From contig JAXMGR010000007.1 of assembly GCA_046352935.1 (NCBI GenBank), forward strand, positions 128,308-192,307: 64,000 nucleotides of DNA. Reading direction: 5' to 3'. Source of the DNA: CAYWMY01 sp046352935. GTDB lineage: Bacteria > Pseudomonadota > Gammaproteobacteria > Steroidobacterales > Steroidobacteraceae. Shown here piece after piece: positions 53,113 through 64,000 of the stretch (the first letter of the stretch is position 1; every line of letters starts with the position of its first letter). The translations under genes were made by a program, and so were the position numbers. Under the pieces are notes generated by a model. It did not search any database and was not told the origin of the DNA. It worked only from the letters and a program-made list of their open reading frames with translations.

Positions 53113-53250
53113 TCGCTGCCCGCTCGCTGTCTGGATATGGCGACCCCCGTCAGTCGAATCGGCGCTCCGTTCGCCCTACCGTGTCTTGCAGTGGCGTGGG
53201 CCCGGATCCCGCGGGCGGATCCGGCGCGCGACGACGATGCGGAGGTGTTT

Positions 53251-54207
53251 ATGTCAATCCGGAATCGCACGACTGCGGGTGTCCTGCTCCTGGCTCTCAC
53301 GACGCTGGGTCTCGTCGCCTGCGGCGGCGGCAGCGGAGGCGGCGGTGGGTCCGCCATGGGCGCGATGTCGGTGAGTCTCACGGACGCGCCTCTCGACGAC
53401 GCGCAGGAGGTCTGGATCCAGGTCCGCGGCATCGCGTTCAAGCGCGAGGGCGCGGCGCCGGAGGTCGTACAGAACCTGACGCCCTCGCCACGCCGCCTCG
53501 ATCTGCTCGAGTACCAGCAGGGCCGCGTCGCCGTGCTGCTCGACCACGTGCCGTTCGAGGCCGGCCGCTACGAGTGGCTGCGCCTCATCGTCGACACGGA
53601 GGCGAACGTGCGCGATTCGTACCTCATGATCGACGGACAGGAATGCGAGCTGCGCGTGCCCAGCGGCTCCGAGTCGGGCCTCAAGCTCAATCGCGGCTTC
53701 ACGGTGCCGGCGTCGGGAAGTCTCGCGCTCACCATCGACTTCGACCTGCGCAAGTCCGTCCATGCGCCGCCCGGACAGGCCAGCGGCGCCTGCGCGCAGG
53801 GATACCTGCTGCGGCCGACGCTGCGAGTCGTCGACGACGCGGCCGTGGGTGCGCTCGCGGGCCAGGTCACGTTCGCTTCGGGCAGTGTGCCGGTCGACTG
53901 CAGGCCCAGGCTGTATGTCTACGAGGGCACGGTCACGCCGGACGATCTCGAGGAGTCGACGGCCGCGAATCCGGACGTCGATCCGCTGGCCGTGGTGGAG
54001 GTCGAGATCCCCGACGGCGGCAGCACGGGCACGTACAAGGCCGCGTTCCTGCCGGGCGGCAGCTACACCGCGGCCTTCACCTGCGACGACGACACGAGTG
54101 CCGACGAGACGCTCGCATTCACGCCCGCCGCGGGCATGGCTGTGACGGTGCAGAACAACCTCATCACGCAGGGCGATATCACGGTGCCGGCGCCCGCGGG
54201 GCCGTGA
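53251..54207 (+). CDS. DUF4382 lipoprotein
   Basis: The 318-residue protein has a lipobox LGLVACGGG near residue 24 and a Gly-rich linker, followed by the DUF4382 domain (about 40-195, MSVSLTDAPLDDAQEVWIQV, QGRVAVLLDHV, YEWLRLIVD). A second beta-rich domain (about 200-318) resembles carboxypeptidase-regulatory-like folds. It is probably anchored to the outer membrane or periplasmic face. GGAGGTG precedes ATG 53251. The function is not known. Confidence 0.85.
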   Translation: MSIRNRTTAGVLLLALTTLGLVACGGGSGGGGGSAMGAMSVSLTDAPLDDAQEVWIQVRGIAFKREGAAPEVVQNLTPSPRRLDLLEYQQGRVAVLLDHVPFEAGRYEWLRLIVDTEANVRDSYLMIDGQECELRVPSGSESGLKLNRGFTVPASGSLALTIDFDLRKSVHAPPGQASGACAQGYLLRPTLRVVDDAAVGALAGQVTFASGSVPVDCRPRLYVYEGTVTPDDLEESTAANPDVDPLAVVEVEIPDGGSTGTYKAAFLPGGSYTAAFTCDDDTSADETLAFTPAAGMAVTVQNNLITQGDITVPAPAGP

Positions 54208-54263
54208 ACGGCGCGGGCCTGGACGAGAGTGCGGCCGGGACGGCCAAGGCCCGGCTGCCGTCG

Positions 54264-56412
54264 TCACCGCACGGTGAACAGCACCTGATCGACGGCGCGT
54301 CCTGAAGCGTCGACGAGTGCGAGGCGATGCGGTCCCGGGCGCGGTGGCCACAGCACCGTGGCCCGGGCTTCGCCAAGCCACTGATTGTCGAGCCGTAACC
54401 GAAGGCCCTGTGCGGCACCGCTCGCCCGGATCGCCACGCGCTGCAGTCCCATCGGAATATCCGGATCGAGCGCGATGACGGTCGCGTTCGCCGGGCTCGC
54501 GATGCGGGCGATTGCGTCTCCGGGCCCCGCGGCGGTCACGGTCGATTGCGCGGTGCCGTCGAGGAACCACTCGCGCCGCGGCCCTTCGACGGCGGGCGCA
54601 AACGCTGTGAGCGTTGCGCTGACACCCGGCGGCGGGCGCGGCGGGGTGACGACGAGACCGCGATGCAGCGCGGCCATGAGCTCGGCCCAGACCGGTGCCG
54701 CACCCGTGACGCCGCTCACGTCGTGCATCGAGTCGCCCTCGAAGTTGCCGACCCAGACCGCGACCGTGTAGCGCGGCGAGAAGCCGAGGCACCAGTTGTC
54801 GCGCATGTCCTTGCTGGTGCCGGTCTTGACCGCACTCCAGAAGGCCGTGTCGAGATGACTGCCCGGACCGAAGGTCGCGGCGCGTGCGGCCGGATCCGCG
54901 AGGATGTCGGCGATGACGAAGCTCGCGTCCGCGCGCAGCACGCGCCGCTCCGGCGCACGAGGCTCGTCGCGTCGAAGACGCAGCGGCGAGAACAGGCCGC
55001 CGCGCGCCAGCGTGCGCCAGGCCTGCGCCTGCTCCCAGAGGCTCACCTCCGCAGAGCCCAGCGCGAGCGAGAAGCCGTAGTAGTCACCGGGCCTCGAGAT
55101 TCCCGTGAAACCCAGATCGAACAGGCGGTCGCGGAATGCATCGACGCCCGTCAGCACCAGCGCGCGCACGGCCGGCACGTTCAGAGAATTGCCGAGCGCG
55201 CTGCGCACGCTCACGAGTCCCTTGAAGTCGCGATCGTAGTTCTGCGGGATGTAGAGCCCGCTCGCGGTGTCGAGGTTGACGGGCGAGTCGTCGAGGAGCG
55301 ACGCGGCCGTCAGGTAGCGGTGCTCCAGCGCGAGACCGTACAGGAAGGGCTTCAGCGTCGAGCCGGCCTGGCGTCGCGCGCGGATGCCGTCGACCAGGGC
55401 GGCGCGCGAGCTCGCGCGGGCCGAGGCAACGTAGGCGAGCACGTCGCCGGTCGTCGTGTCGGCGACGAGCACGGCGCCGTCGCGCACGTTGCGCGCCGTG
55501 AGCTGCGACAGGTGGCTCGCGAGGACTTCGCCCGCGAGCGCCTGCAGGCGGGCATCGAGCGTCGTGGTCACGCGCGCACCGGGTTCTGTGAGCAGCGCCT
55601 GCGCGAGCTGCGGAGCGAGGTGCGGAACCGCGGGGGCCGGCCGGCGGCGGGCGAGCAGCTCACGCGTCGTGGCGTCGATCGCGGCGCAGCCGGCCGCGGG
55701 TGCCGCGGGCCGGGCAAGCGCGAGCGCCGCGCGCAGGCCCGCGCCGCGATACGGTGGGCATCGGCGCCGGGTGCGGGCAGCAGTGCGGCCAGCACGAGGC
55801 TCTCTGCGCCATCGAGCCCCGCCGGCGTCTTCCCCGCGAGTTCCAGAGCTGCTGCGCCGATGCCGGCGAGCTCACCGCGGAAGCCCAGCAGGTTCAGGTA
55901 GGCCTCCAGGATCTGCGGCTTCGTCCAGCGCGCCTCGAGACCGCGTGCGGTGCGCATCTGCCCGATCTTGCGCCACCACGCCGGGCCGGTCGCCGCAGGC
56001 GCGAGGCTCGGCGGGCAGCAGTTCGGCGAGCTGCATGGTGATGGTGCTCGCGCCGCGGCGGCGGTCGCGCAACCACGTGTCGCGCAGCGCCGCGGCGACG
56101 CCGCGCCAGTCCACGCCGGCGTGCTGCCAGAAGCGCCGGTCCTCGCCCGCGACGACGGCCTCGACGAGCGCCGGCGAAATGTCGTCGAGCGCGTACCCAC
56201 TGCAGCCGGCGGGCCTCGAAGTCGACGCGCCGCTGATCGATCACGACGCCGTGGCGGTCGAGCAGCCAGGCGTCCGAAGGGCGCCAGGCGGCGCGCACTT
56301 CGGCGAACGAGGGCGCGGCCGGCGGCCAGGCGAGCCACGCTGCGGCGAGGGCCAGCAGGATCGAGACGATCGCGAGGGCAAGACGCGATGGGCGGCGACG
56401 GTCGGGGAGCAT
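54264..56412 (-). pseudogene. pbpC: penicillin-binding protein 1C, N-terminal half with three frame changes
   Basis: The gene starts at ATG 56412 (SRLALAIVSILLALAAAWLA is the membrane helix). The frame changes near 56,200 (QWV then ALDDISPALVEAV), again near 56,000 (STITMQLAELLP then RKIGQMRTARGLEARW), and near 55,720-55,740. The C-terminal two thirds are intact: the transpeptidase domain with the active Ser in AGSTLKPFLYGLAL, the SVRSALGNSLNVPAV motif, and KTGTSKDMRDNWCLG. A BiPBP_C domain follows. The transglycosylase domain (55.6-56.2 kb) is the part interrupted. If the shifts are real, glycan polymerisation by this protein is lost. Confidence 0.85.
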
Positions 56413-56633
56413 GCCGATAGCGTGCGACCTGCGGCGGCCGCGATCAACCACAGCGAGTCCACGCGGGTCCACAGCGGGTCCGGCATCGAATCTGCCTCGA
56501 CAGGTTCTGTCGCGACCGTGTCGGAGCCTGTCGCTGTGCGGGCGGACCGGGGAGGACTCCGGTCATCTCGGGCGGGGCGGATGTGCCCGCCACGGCGCGC
56601 GGGACCGTCCGGCTTCAGCACAGGGATCGTCAC

Positions 56634-56750
56634 ATGAACGAGAAGGGAATCATCCGGGAGTGGTGCGAGTGGTGGGTGGCCCTGCGGCGCTGGCAGCGCT
56701 GGGGACCGGCAATCGTCGTCGTGCTTCTGTGGCTGTTGATCGCCATGTAA
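56634..56750 (+). CDS. 38-residue single-span membrane protein
   Basis: The short product has an amphipathic, Trp-rich start (IREWCEWWVALRRWQRW) and a hydrophobic end (AIVVVLLWLLIAM). It is typical of a small protein with one membrane span and a positively charged middle. Six Trp in 38 residues is unusual. A GGGA element precedes the ATG, and TAA closes it at 56748. It sits in the intergenic gap after pbpC, with no family recognised. It could be a non-coding coincidence. Confidence 0.45.
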   Translation: MNEKGIIREWCEWWVALRRWQRWGPAIVVVLLWLLIAM

Positions 56751-56990
56751 GGCTTTGGACTAAGCCGACGCATTACTGTCACATCGCGGAGGACTTCCTT
56801 GGCCACATGAGCCTCCGGGATGACGTCGCGTTGGCTGAGTGCGTTGCGCCGCGCGACAGGTCCTGTGGCGTGGGACGTCAACACTGGCTGCGGCCGCGGA
56901 GCGGCTCGTGGTAACTACGTATCCCGGTGCGAGGCGGCGGCCTCTATCAACGGAAGTCACAGGGGATGCACAAGCGCCGGGGGACAGGTC

Positions 56991-59900
56991 ATGGCCACGA
57001 TCACAGGGACGAACAACGCCGAGACACTGACGGGGACGGCGAACGCGGATGTCATCAGCGCACTCGGCGGCGATGACACCGTCAACGCGCAGGGCGGTGC
57101 CGACGAGATCCACGGCGGCGACGGTCGCGACACGCTGAACGGCGGCGACGGCGACGACACGCTCTACGGTGATAGCGACAAGGACACGCTGCGCGGCGAC
57201 GCCGGCAACGACACGTTGATCGGTGGCCTGGGTCAGGACCGTCTGCAGGGAGGTGCGGGGAACGACACGTTCGTTTTTCGCGCGGTGCCGGATTCGACGA
57301 TCGCCGAGCAGGATTTCATCCTCGACTTCACGCAGGGACAGGACAGGATCGATCTGTCGGCGCTGCTCCAGGAAACGGATCTCGTGTGGGGCGGGACGAC
57401 GGCGACGCCACGAGGGGCGTGGTACGGCACGATCGGTGGCAACACGATTGTCTACTTCGACCTCAACGCGGACACGACGGCCGATGCCCGGATTCAGGTC
57501 AACGGCCTGTTCGCGCTGACGGCTGCTGATTTCGTTGGTGTGATCGAACACGGCGGGAGCGGAAATCCGCCGCTACCGGACGACGATTGGGCCGTGGTGT
57601 CTGAAGACGGCATTCTGACCACGATCGACAATGTGCTCAACAACGATTCGGGCGCAGAACTCACCGTCACGGCCGTGCGTTTCGGCGCGACCGGCGGTGT
57701 ACTCGGCAGCGCCCTCGCCGGCAACTTCGGCTCGTTGACGCTGAACGCGAACGGCAGCTACAGCTACACGCTCAACAACGCTGCCGCGAATGTACAGGGC
57801 CTCACGGCCGGCCCGGGTGGGTCCGACGTCTTCACCTACACGGCGAGCAACGCCGGCGGCAATGTCGAGGCGACGCTGACGGTCATGGTCTTCGGCGCCA
57901 ACGATACTGCGAGCATCGCCGGCACCAGTACCGGCAGCGTCACCGAGGATGCCACGCTCTCGGCGACCGGCACGCTCATCGCGACCGACGCGGATGCCGG
58001 GCAGTCCGCGTTCCGCGCGCAGAGCAACGCCGTCGGCACTTACGGCACGTTCAGCATCGCCACCTCCGGCGCCTGGACCTATACGCTCGACAACGCCGCC
58101 GCGAACGTGCAGGCGCTGAACGGCGGCCAGATCGTCACCGATACATTCGCAGCCACGAGCCAGGACGGCAGCGCGAACCGCGATGTCGTCGTGACCGTCA
58201 ACGGCGCCAACGAGGTCAGCTTCAACGTCATCAACGGCACCAGCAACGGCGAGACGATCAACGGCACGGCGGGCGCGGACCTCGTCAACGCACTCGCTGG
58301 TGCGGACACCGTGAACGCGCTGGGCGGCGCGGATGAAGTGCACGGCGGCAACGACCGCGACAACCTCTACGGTGGCGACGGCGACGACACACTCCTCGGC
58401 GAGGGCGACAAGGACTTCCTGTACGGCGAGGCGGGCAACGACACACTGATCGGGGGGCCGAGTTCGGACCGCATGAACGGCGGGCCGGGCAATGACCTGT
58501 TCGTCATCCTCGCGGCGAGTGATTCGACACTCACCGAGCAGGACGTCATCCAGGACTTCGTGCAGGGCCAGGACAGGATCGATCTCGCCGCGATCCTCGG
58601 CGCGACGGATCTCCTCTGGGGCGGCACGACGCCGACGCCCTACGGCGCGTGGTACGGCCCGGTCAACACGACCACGCAGGTCTACGTCGATCTGAACGGC
58701 GACACGACCGCGGACTTCCGCGTGCAGGCGAACGGCAGCTATGCGTTCACGACAGCGGACTTCCTCGGGGTGGCGTCCTCGGGCGGCGGGGGTACAGGGC
58801 CGGGCGGTGTGAACGATGCCGCCGCGGCTTCGGAAGACAACGTGCTCGCCGCATCCGGCAACGTGCTCACGAACGACTCCGGATCGGGCCTTGCCGTCAC
58901 CGGCATCCGCTTCGGCGGAACGAGCGGCACGGTCGGCAGCGCTCTCGCCGGCAGCTATGGCGCGCTCACGCTGAACGCGAACGGCACATACAGCTACGCG
59001 CTCGACAACGCGGCCGCCAACGTGCAGGGCCTCGCGGCTGGACAGACGGTGCAGGACGCGTTCACCTACACGGTGAGCAACCCGGGCGGCAGCGCCGAGG
59101 CGACCCTCACCGTCACGATCACGGGCGCCAACGACACCGCGAGCCTCGGCGGTCCGAACACGGGCAGCGTCACCGAGGACGCCACGCTCACGGCGACCGG
59201 TACGCTCTCCATCACCGACGCCGACGCCGGCCAGGCGCAGTTCCAGACGCAGAGCAACTTTGGGGGCACCTACGGCTCGTTCAGCCTCGCCGCCGGCGGC
59301 GGCTGGACCTACGCCCTGAACAACAGCGCCGCCAGCGTGCAGGCGCTGAACAGCGGCCAGAGCGTCACCGACGCGTTCACCGCCACGAGCCAGGACGGCA
59401 GCGCGACCCGCACTGTCACGATCACCGTGAACGGCGCCAACGAGTTGTTCAACGTCATCAACGGCACCAACAATGGCGAGACGATCAACGGTACGGCTGC
59501 GGCCGACCGCATCAATGCACTCGCCGGCGTGGACACGGTGAACGCCCTGGGCGGCGCGGACGAGGTGCATGGTGGCGCCGGCAACGACACGGTCTATGGC
59601 GGCGCCGGCAACGACACGCTCTACGGCGAAGGTGACAAGGATTTCCTGTACGGCGAGGCGGGCGACGACCGGCTCATCGGCGGACCCGGCCAGGATCGCG
59701 TGAATGGCGGCGCCGGCAACGACACGTTCGTGTACCTCGATCCCACCGATTCGACGATGACCGAGCAGGACGTCATCCAGGACTTCACGCAGGGTCAGGA
59801 CAAGATCGATCTCGCCGCGCTGCTCGGTGCGACGGATCTCGTCTGGGGCGGCACGACACCGACACCGAAGGGCCTCTGGTACGGCCCGGTCAACACGAAT

Positions 59901-62900
59901 ACCAACGTCTATGTCGACCTGAACGGCGATACGACGGCGGATTTCCGTATCCAGGTGAACGGCCTGCTCACGATGACGAAGGCGGATTTCGTCGGAGTCG
60001 GGAATGCGCCGTATCTGACGGCAGCGGTGGAGGTGTTCGGTAGCACGGATGGGATCGTGACCAGCGACTGGGGCGGGCCGGACGATAGGGGTCGAGGCGT
60101 TGTCCAGCAGAGCGATGGGAAGCTGGTTGTGACTGGTGCGGTGTCGGATCCGTTTGGCGGGAACGGAGACGTCCTCGTTGCTCGTTATCTGCCCGACGGA
60201 CGGCTCGACCCGAGCTTCGGTGGCGGAGATGGGCTGGTCACGACTGACTTGGGATCAAACCACGACGAGGCCTATAGCATCGTTCAGCAGGCGGACGGCA
60301 AGGTCGTGGTGAGGGCCAACTACGGCCTCATGCGCTACAACCTCGATGGCGCTCTCGACACGACGTTCGGCGGCGGCGACGGAGTCGTCAGCTCGGTGCC
60401 ATCTGCCTACGATATGGGTTCCAGCGTCATCCAGCAGGTTGATGGCAAGCTCGTCGTGGTTGGCGGCTTCAGCGATTTTTCGGTCGCGCGTTACAACATT
60501 GATGGAACGCCGGATGCGAGTTTCGGTGGGGGCGATGGGTTGGCCACGACCGACTTGGGGTCCTCCTATGACAAGGCCAATAGCGTTGTTCAGCAGCCGG
60601 ACGGCAGGCTGGTCGTAGCAGGAGCCGTTGCATCAGGAAACTCGAACGTCCCAAATGACTTCGCGCTTGTTCGCTACAACGCTGATGGCTCTCTAGATAC
60701 GAGCTCGGCGGCGACGGCATCAGGACGACGCCAGTAGGTGCATACGACGACGTGGGCCGCAGCGTGATTCAGCAGACCGACGGCAAGATTGTCGTAGCGG
60801 GTCATGCGCGCGGCGACGACTTCGCTCTCATACGGTACATGGCGGATGGAACGCTCGATGCGAGCTTCGGCGGTGGCGATGGAATTGTTATCACTCAATC
60901 TGAATGGGCTCGATTACGGCCAACAAGTCATTCAGCAAGCGGACGGGAAGCTCATCGTTACGGGATACAGCTCCGACAACTCTGCCGGAAACTTCTCACT
61001 GGCACGATACAACGCGGACGGCTCCCTCGATCCGACCTTCGGAGGAGGAGACGGTATCCTCGTCACCAATTTGGGTCTTGGTGAGACCGATGACCACGCT
61101 TACGGCGTCGTTCAGCAGGTCGACGGCAAGCTGGTCGTCGTCGGAGCGTCGGTATCTCCAGAGTCTTGGTCTGATGACCGTATTGCACTCGTGCGCTACA
61201 ACCCGGACGGCTCGCTCGATACCAGTTTCGGGGATGGTGGAATTCCGGATCAAGTGCTCAAAGAAGGTACAGGGTTCTTGCTCAACGTCCCGGCAAATCT
61301 GTTCACCGACCCCGATGGCGGCAAAATCACCTATAGCCTGTCGCTTGTCGACGGCAGTCCGCTACCTGAGTGGATGGCGTTCGATCCGGTGTCCAGGAAC
61401 CTGAGCGGTGTGGTGCCCGTCGGCGCTCCGGACCTCGACGTAAGGATCGCGGCGACCGATGTGGGAATGCTGTCGGCAGTTGACGTGTTCCACCTCGCGA
61501 CCACCTTGGCGCCAGCGTACCAGACGGGTGTCGTTACAACGGCAGTCGGCCGTGAGGATTTGAGTCATGCTCTCCTTGTGCAATCCGACGGCAGCTTGCT
61601 CGTAGTGGGCGAGTCTGTCAGTGACGAATGGGACGAGGGCGGTGACATCTTCATGGTCCGGTATAACGCGAACGGCACCGTTGACCGCATCGCGATGGCG
61701 GATATTGGCAATTACGAACAGGCATTTGGTGTCGCACAGCAGGCGGATGGAAAGGTGCTGCTGACTGGCGTCATGGACGCCGAGTACAGCGGCGACCCCA
61801 ATGATCTGGATACGTCGGATGTCGTGCTTCTGCGCTACAACCGCGATGGCACGCTGGACACGACGTTCGGCGGAGGGGATGGCGTCGCGAGGGCGGATCT
61901 CGGAGATAATGACTATGGCGCGAGCATCATTCAGAAAGCGGACGGCAAAGTCGTCGTGCTGGGCGCGAGCGATGGCGAGGCAGTACTCCTGAGGTACAAC
62001 ACGGACGGATCACTCGACTCGACGTTCGGCGACAGCGGGGTTGTCCGTACGGATTCGGCCTCTTCTTCGAGCAATGGCTCATTCATCCTGCAGCAGGCCG
62101 ACGGTCGACTGGTCGTGGCGACGAGCGACCATCTGTTGCGATACCTCCCGGACGGTCAGGTCGACATGACCTTCGGTGGCGGTGATGGCATCGCTGACGT
62201 CGCCCTGTCCCAGGTGCCTGCGCAGGTGTTGCAGCAGGCCGATGGCAGACTGGTTATCGCCGGCGCTGACGGGGTGACCCGCTACGACGCCGACGGGACA
62301 CCGGACTTGTCGTTCGGCGGAGGTGACGGAATCGTTACCCTACAGTCTACGGGTGCATCCATCGGTGCGGTGCTCATCAGAAGTGATGGAACGCTGGTGG
62401 CCGCGGGGTCCAAGGGAGATCTGTTTGAGGACCTCGAGATAGTGCTTGCACGCTATAACGCGGATGGAATGCTGGATACCTCATTCGGCGGTGGTGACGG
62501 TGTCGTGACGGTCGATTCGTCGCTGATTCCAATTGGATTTCTGGTGGGCCCGAAGGCTTTGGTGCAGGGAAGTGACAATAAGCTGGTGCTGTTGGCGAAT
62601 TTCATGAATGACGGCTTTGGGTGGCTGTATCCAAATACCGATGTAGCCGTTCTGCGGTTCAACGGGGACGGAACGCTGGATACGAGTTTCCGTGCGGTGG
62701 GCGATCAGCAGGTAAGCAGTGGTGTCCCATTCCGGATTACGGTGTCTCAAGGTCTCTTCTATGATCCAGACCAGCTTGGCTCCACGTCGGAGTTGACGGC
62801 AACCCTTACACAATCGAATGGCGCACCAATCCCGTCGTGGCTCGCTTTCTATGACGGGAACGCGGGCCCCGATCAGTTCGGGGGCACGCCGCCCTCAGGT

Positions 62901-63272
62901 GCAGACGATCTGTCACTCCGCCTGACCATGGAGGATGTTGACGGCGCGTCGACGTGGGTCGACTTTACGCTGTCGGTCATCGACAGGTACGTCTCTACGG
63001 GGACCAATGAGTCTTTCGCTGCCGGTGTCGGCAAAGACCTGTTCGTGTTTTCGAGCGGCTTCGGGCAGGACCGGATCACCGGCTTCGCGGTGGCCGAGGA
63101 TGTCATCGACCTCTCCGGCGTGACGAATCCCGACTGGACGAGCTTCGCTGACGTGCAGGCGCACACGACCCAAATCGGTTCCGATGCCGTTATCGACTTC
63201 GGGGGCGGGAACACCATCACGCTCGTCGGCGTTGCGGCGGCGAGTCTCACCGCAGCGGACTTCCAGGTGTGA
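56991..63272 (+). CDS. giant RTX/VCBS/delta-60 repeat extracellular protein (two frame changes)
   Basis: Read across two one-base frame changes (near 60,700 and 60,895) the protein is about 2090 residues. Three RTX calcium-binding blocks (about 1-185, 415-600, 825-1000; nonapeptides such as GGDGDDTLYGD, GGAGNDTVYG) alternate with two VCBS-type domain pairs (about 200-410, 605-820; ASEDNVLAASGNV, ITGANDTASLGG). From about residue 1010 follows a long run of delta-60 repeats (DGKLVVxG, ARYNxDGSLDxSFGGGDG), then a cadherin-like dystroglycan-type segment at about 61,250-61,500 and 62,700-62,980. The C-terminus (ESFAAGVGKDLFVFSSGFG, ITLVGVAAASLTAADFQV) is a type I secretion-type RTX end. No secretion genes lie in the window. 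It is a probable adhesin or matrix protein. Confidence 0.8.
57000..60000 (+). repeat. tandem RTX-VCBS module repeats within the giant gene
   Basis: A module of about 1.2 kb (RTX block plus VCBS pair) recurs: RTX blocks at 57,000-57,545, 58,230-58,790 and 59,445-60,000, VCBS pairs at 57,590-58,210 and 58,800-59,440. Copies 2 and 3 are highly similar in DNA as well, for example the shared GACGTCATCCAGGACTTC in both. This points to recent duplication. Confidence 0.75.
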
Positions 63273-63480
63273 GGCGCAGGCGCGGGGGCAGGTCAACGCA
63301 GTTCGAGCATCCTGTGCTGCAACGCCAGGCGCGTGTTGGCGCCTCACGCGTACTCTTCGGTGGGCGAACACGACCAGACATGGCGGTGACTCCGCAGCGC
63401 CGTGGCGCACCGCTCAGAGTAGCAAGTCGTTCCGGCGGCAGGTGGTACAGCCGCGGCGCGCGCGTCATTGGCTCCCGCCA

Positions 63481-64000
63481 TCAGGGCGGGTAGCGCTCGG
63501 GGTCCACGTCGTCGAAGACGACCTCCCGTTCAGGCCAGCGCAGGGCAGCGAGGCGTGCGTGATAGGGGCGGTCGCCGCCGTTCTGCCGCTCCTTGAAGCG
63601 GATGCCGACACTGAAGTCGACACAGAACGCGTTGACGTGATCCGGCATCACGGCGTCGTGCAGGGGTTCGATGAAGAGCAGTTCCTCGCCCTGGTTGAAG
63701 CGGGAGTGGGAGCGGGGGTCCCAGCGGCGCCAGAAGTGGCCGAACACCACCGGAATCGGGTCGTGATAGTCGGGCCACCACGGCTCTCGCTTGGTGAACC
63801 GCTGTTTGCCACTCGCGTAGAACGGAGCGTCCGCGAGCGACTCGATGCCGGAGGTGAGCACACGGACCGGGTTCGCCATCTGGTAGTGGACGTCGTACGC
63901 GCCCAAAGCGTGCGCCTCGTGGCGGGTGAACTGCGCCCGCGGATCGGCCAGATCCCTTCGTCGGCGCTCGCTGATCGTGTCGTATTCGACGCGCAGTGTC
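63481..64000 (-). CDS. metallophosphoesterase-like protein (partial, 3' end)
   Basis: Reads leftward in from the right edge; only the last 170 or so residues are seen. Features include RPVxVLTSG-like YQMANPVRVLTSGIES, the DPIPVVFGHFWRRW segment with the Gly-His of calcineurin-like phosphoesterases, and NAFCVDFSVGIRFKE with the conserved Asp-x-Ser-Val, followed by RLAALRWPEREVVF. The family identity is from these C-terminal motifs; the N-terminal metal ligands lie outside the window. Possible relatives are ApaH/PrpE-like phosphatases. The gap 63273-63480 between this gene and the giant RTX gene shows no gene. Confidence 0.65.
   Translation of the reverse strand, partial: TLRVEYDTISERRRRDLADPRAQFTRHEAHALGAYDVHYQMANPVRVLTSGIESLADAPFYASGKQRFTKREPWWPDYHDPIPVVFGHFWRRWDPRSHSRFNQGEELLFIEPLHDAVMPDHVNAFCVDFSVGIRFKERQNGGDRPYHARLAALRWPEREVVFDDVDPERYPP

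Noticed and set aside
57573..59570. A 665-codon antisense frame in the RTX/VCBS gene
   Set aside because: Mirror of repetitive coding sequence on the plus strand; no start signal or family content.
1..64000. CRISPR arrays, insertion sequences and attachment sites
   Set aside because: No regularly spaced short repeats, transposase genes or terminal inverted repeats were recognised. The only tandem repeats are coding (RTX, VCBS, delta-60).

Overview
This is a contiguous chromosomal stretch of a very GC-rich bacterium with dense, mostly well-preserved genes. The block rpsT - murJ - ribF - ileS - lspA - ispH followed by a pilE/pilY1/pilX/pilW/pilV/fimT minor-pilin cluster is an arrangement typical of Gammaproteobacteria, and I read the host as a gammaproteobacterium of the Xanthomonadales/Nevskiales/Steroidobacterales neighbourhood (inference from gene order and base composition only).

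Layout. 0-5.5 kb: small accessory genes, an SRPBCC protein, a deletion-ridden SDR remnant, a VOC protein, two PAS-type HisKA_3 sensor kinases without their own regulators, and what looks like a LuxR helix-turn-helix scrap. 5.6-8.8 kb: a leftward gnd-zwf-pgl operon, the oxidative pentose phosphate pathway. 8.9-12.4 kb: a bufferin-type RiPP metallophore cluster (BufA2-like precursor, DUF692/MNIO enzyme, DUF2063 partner, DoxX membrane protein) followed by an ECF sigma factor and a small zinc-finger protein, with an ECF-like promoter in front of the precursor. 12.5-19.3 kb: DUF924, isochorismatase-like hydrolase, coiled-coil and EF-hand proteins, a NarL-type regulator between two related GAF kinases, and RraA.

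19.7-32.8 kb: a rightward clade II (Sec-exported) nitrous oxide reductase locus. It holds nosZ, two soluble c-type cytochromes, a NosB-like membrane protein, nosD, the Fe-S proteins nosG/nosH, nosF, nosL, nosY, then a MenA/UbiA prenyltransferase, a small secreted protein, SCO, a TlpA-like thioredoxin and a c4-like dihaem cytochrome. Together these cover electron delivery (quinol, Fe-S membrane complex, cytochromes), copper delivery and cofactor assembly, and the enzyme. A strong hairpin terminator just after nosZ probably separates abundant nosZ message from the maturation genes.

32.8-42.7 kb: housekeeping genes (ferritin-like, rpsT, murJ, MOSC, RidA, ribF, ileS, lspA, ispH). 42.7-48.6 kb: minor pilins. 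48.7-54.2 kb: a Fur-family regulator with a probable leaderless mRNA, tRNA-Thr(CGT), an SDR, a lipid A-type acyltransferase, a flavocytochrome reductase with a c-type cytochrome, and a DUF4382 lipoprotein. 54.3-56.4 kb: penicillin-binding protein 1C. 57.0-63.3 kb: a giant RTX/VCBS/delta-60 repeat protein. The window ends inside a metallophosphoesterase-like gene.

A striking feature is that pilV, pilW, pilX, pilY1, pbpC and the giant RTX gene (44.5-61 kb) all carry single-base frame changes, at least fourteen by my reading, although each protein remains readable across frames. Intact genes lie between them. This is either very recent decay or, more likely, consensus sequence error in part of the assembly.
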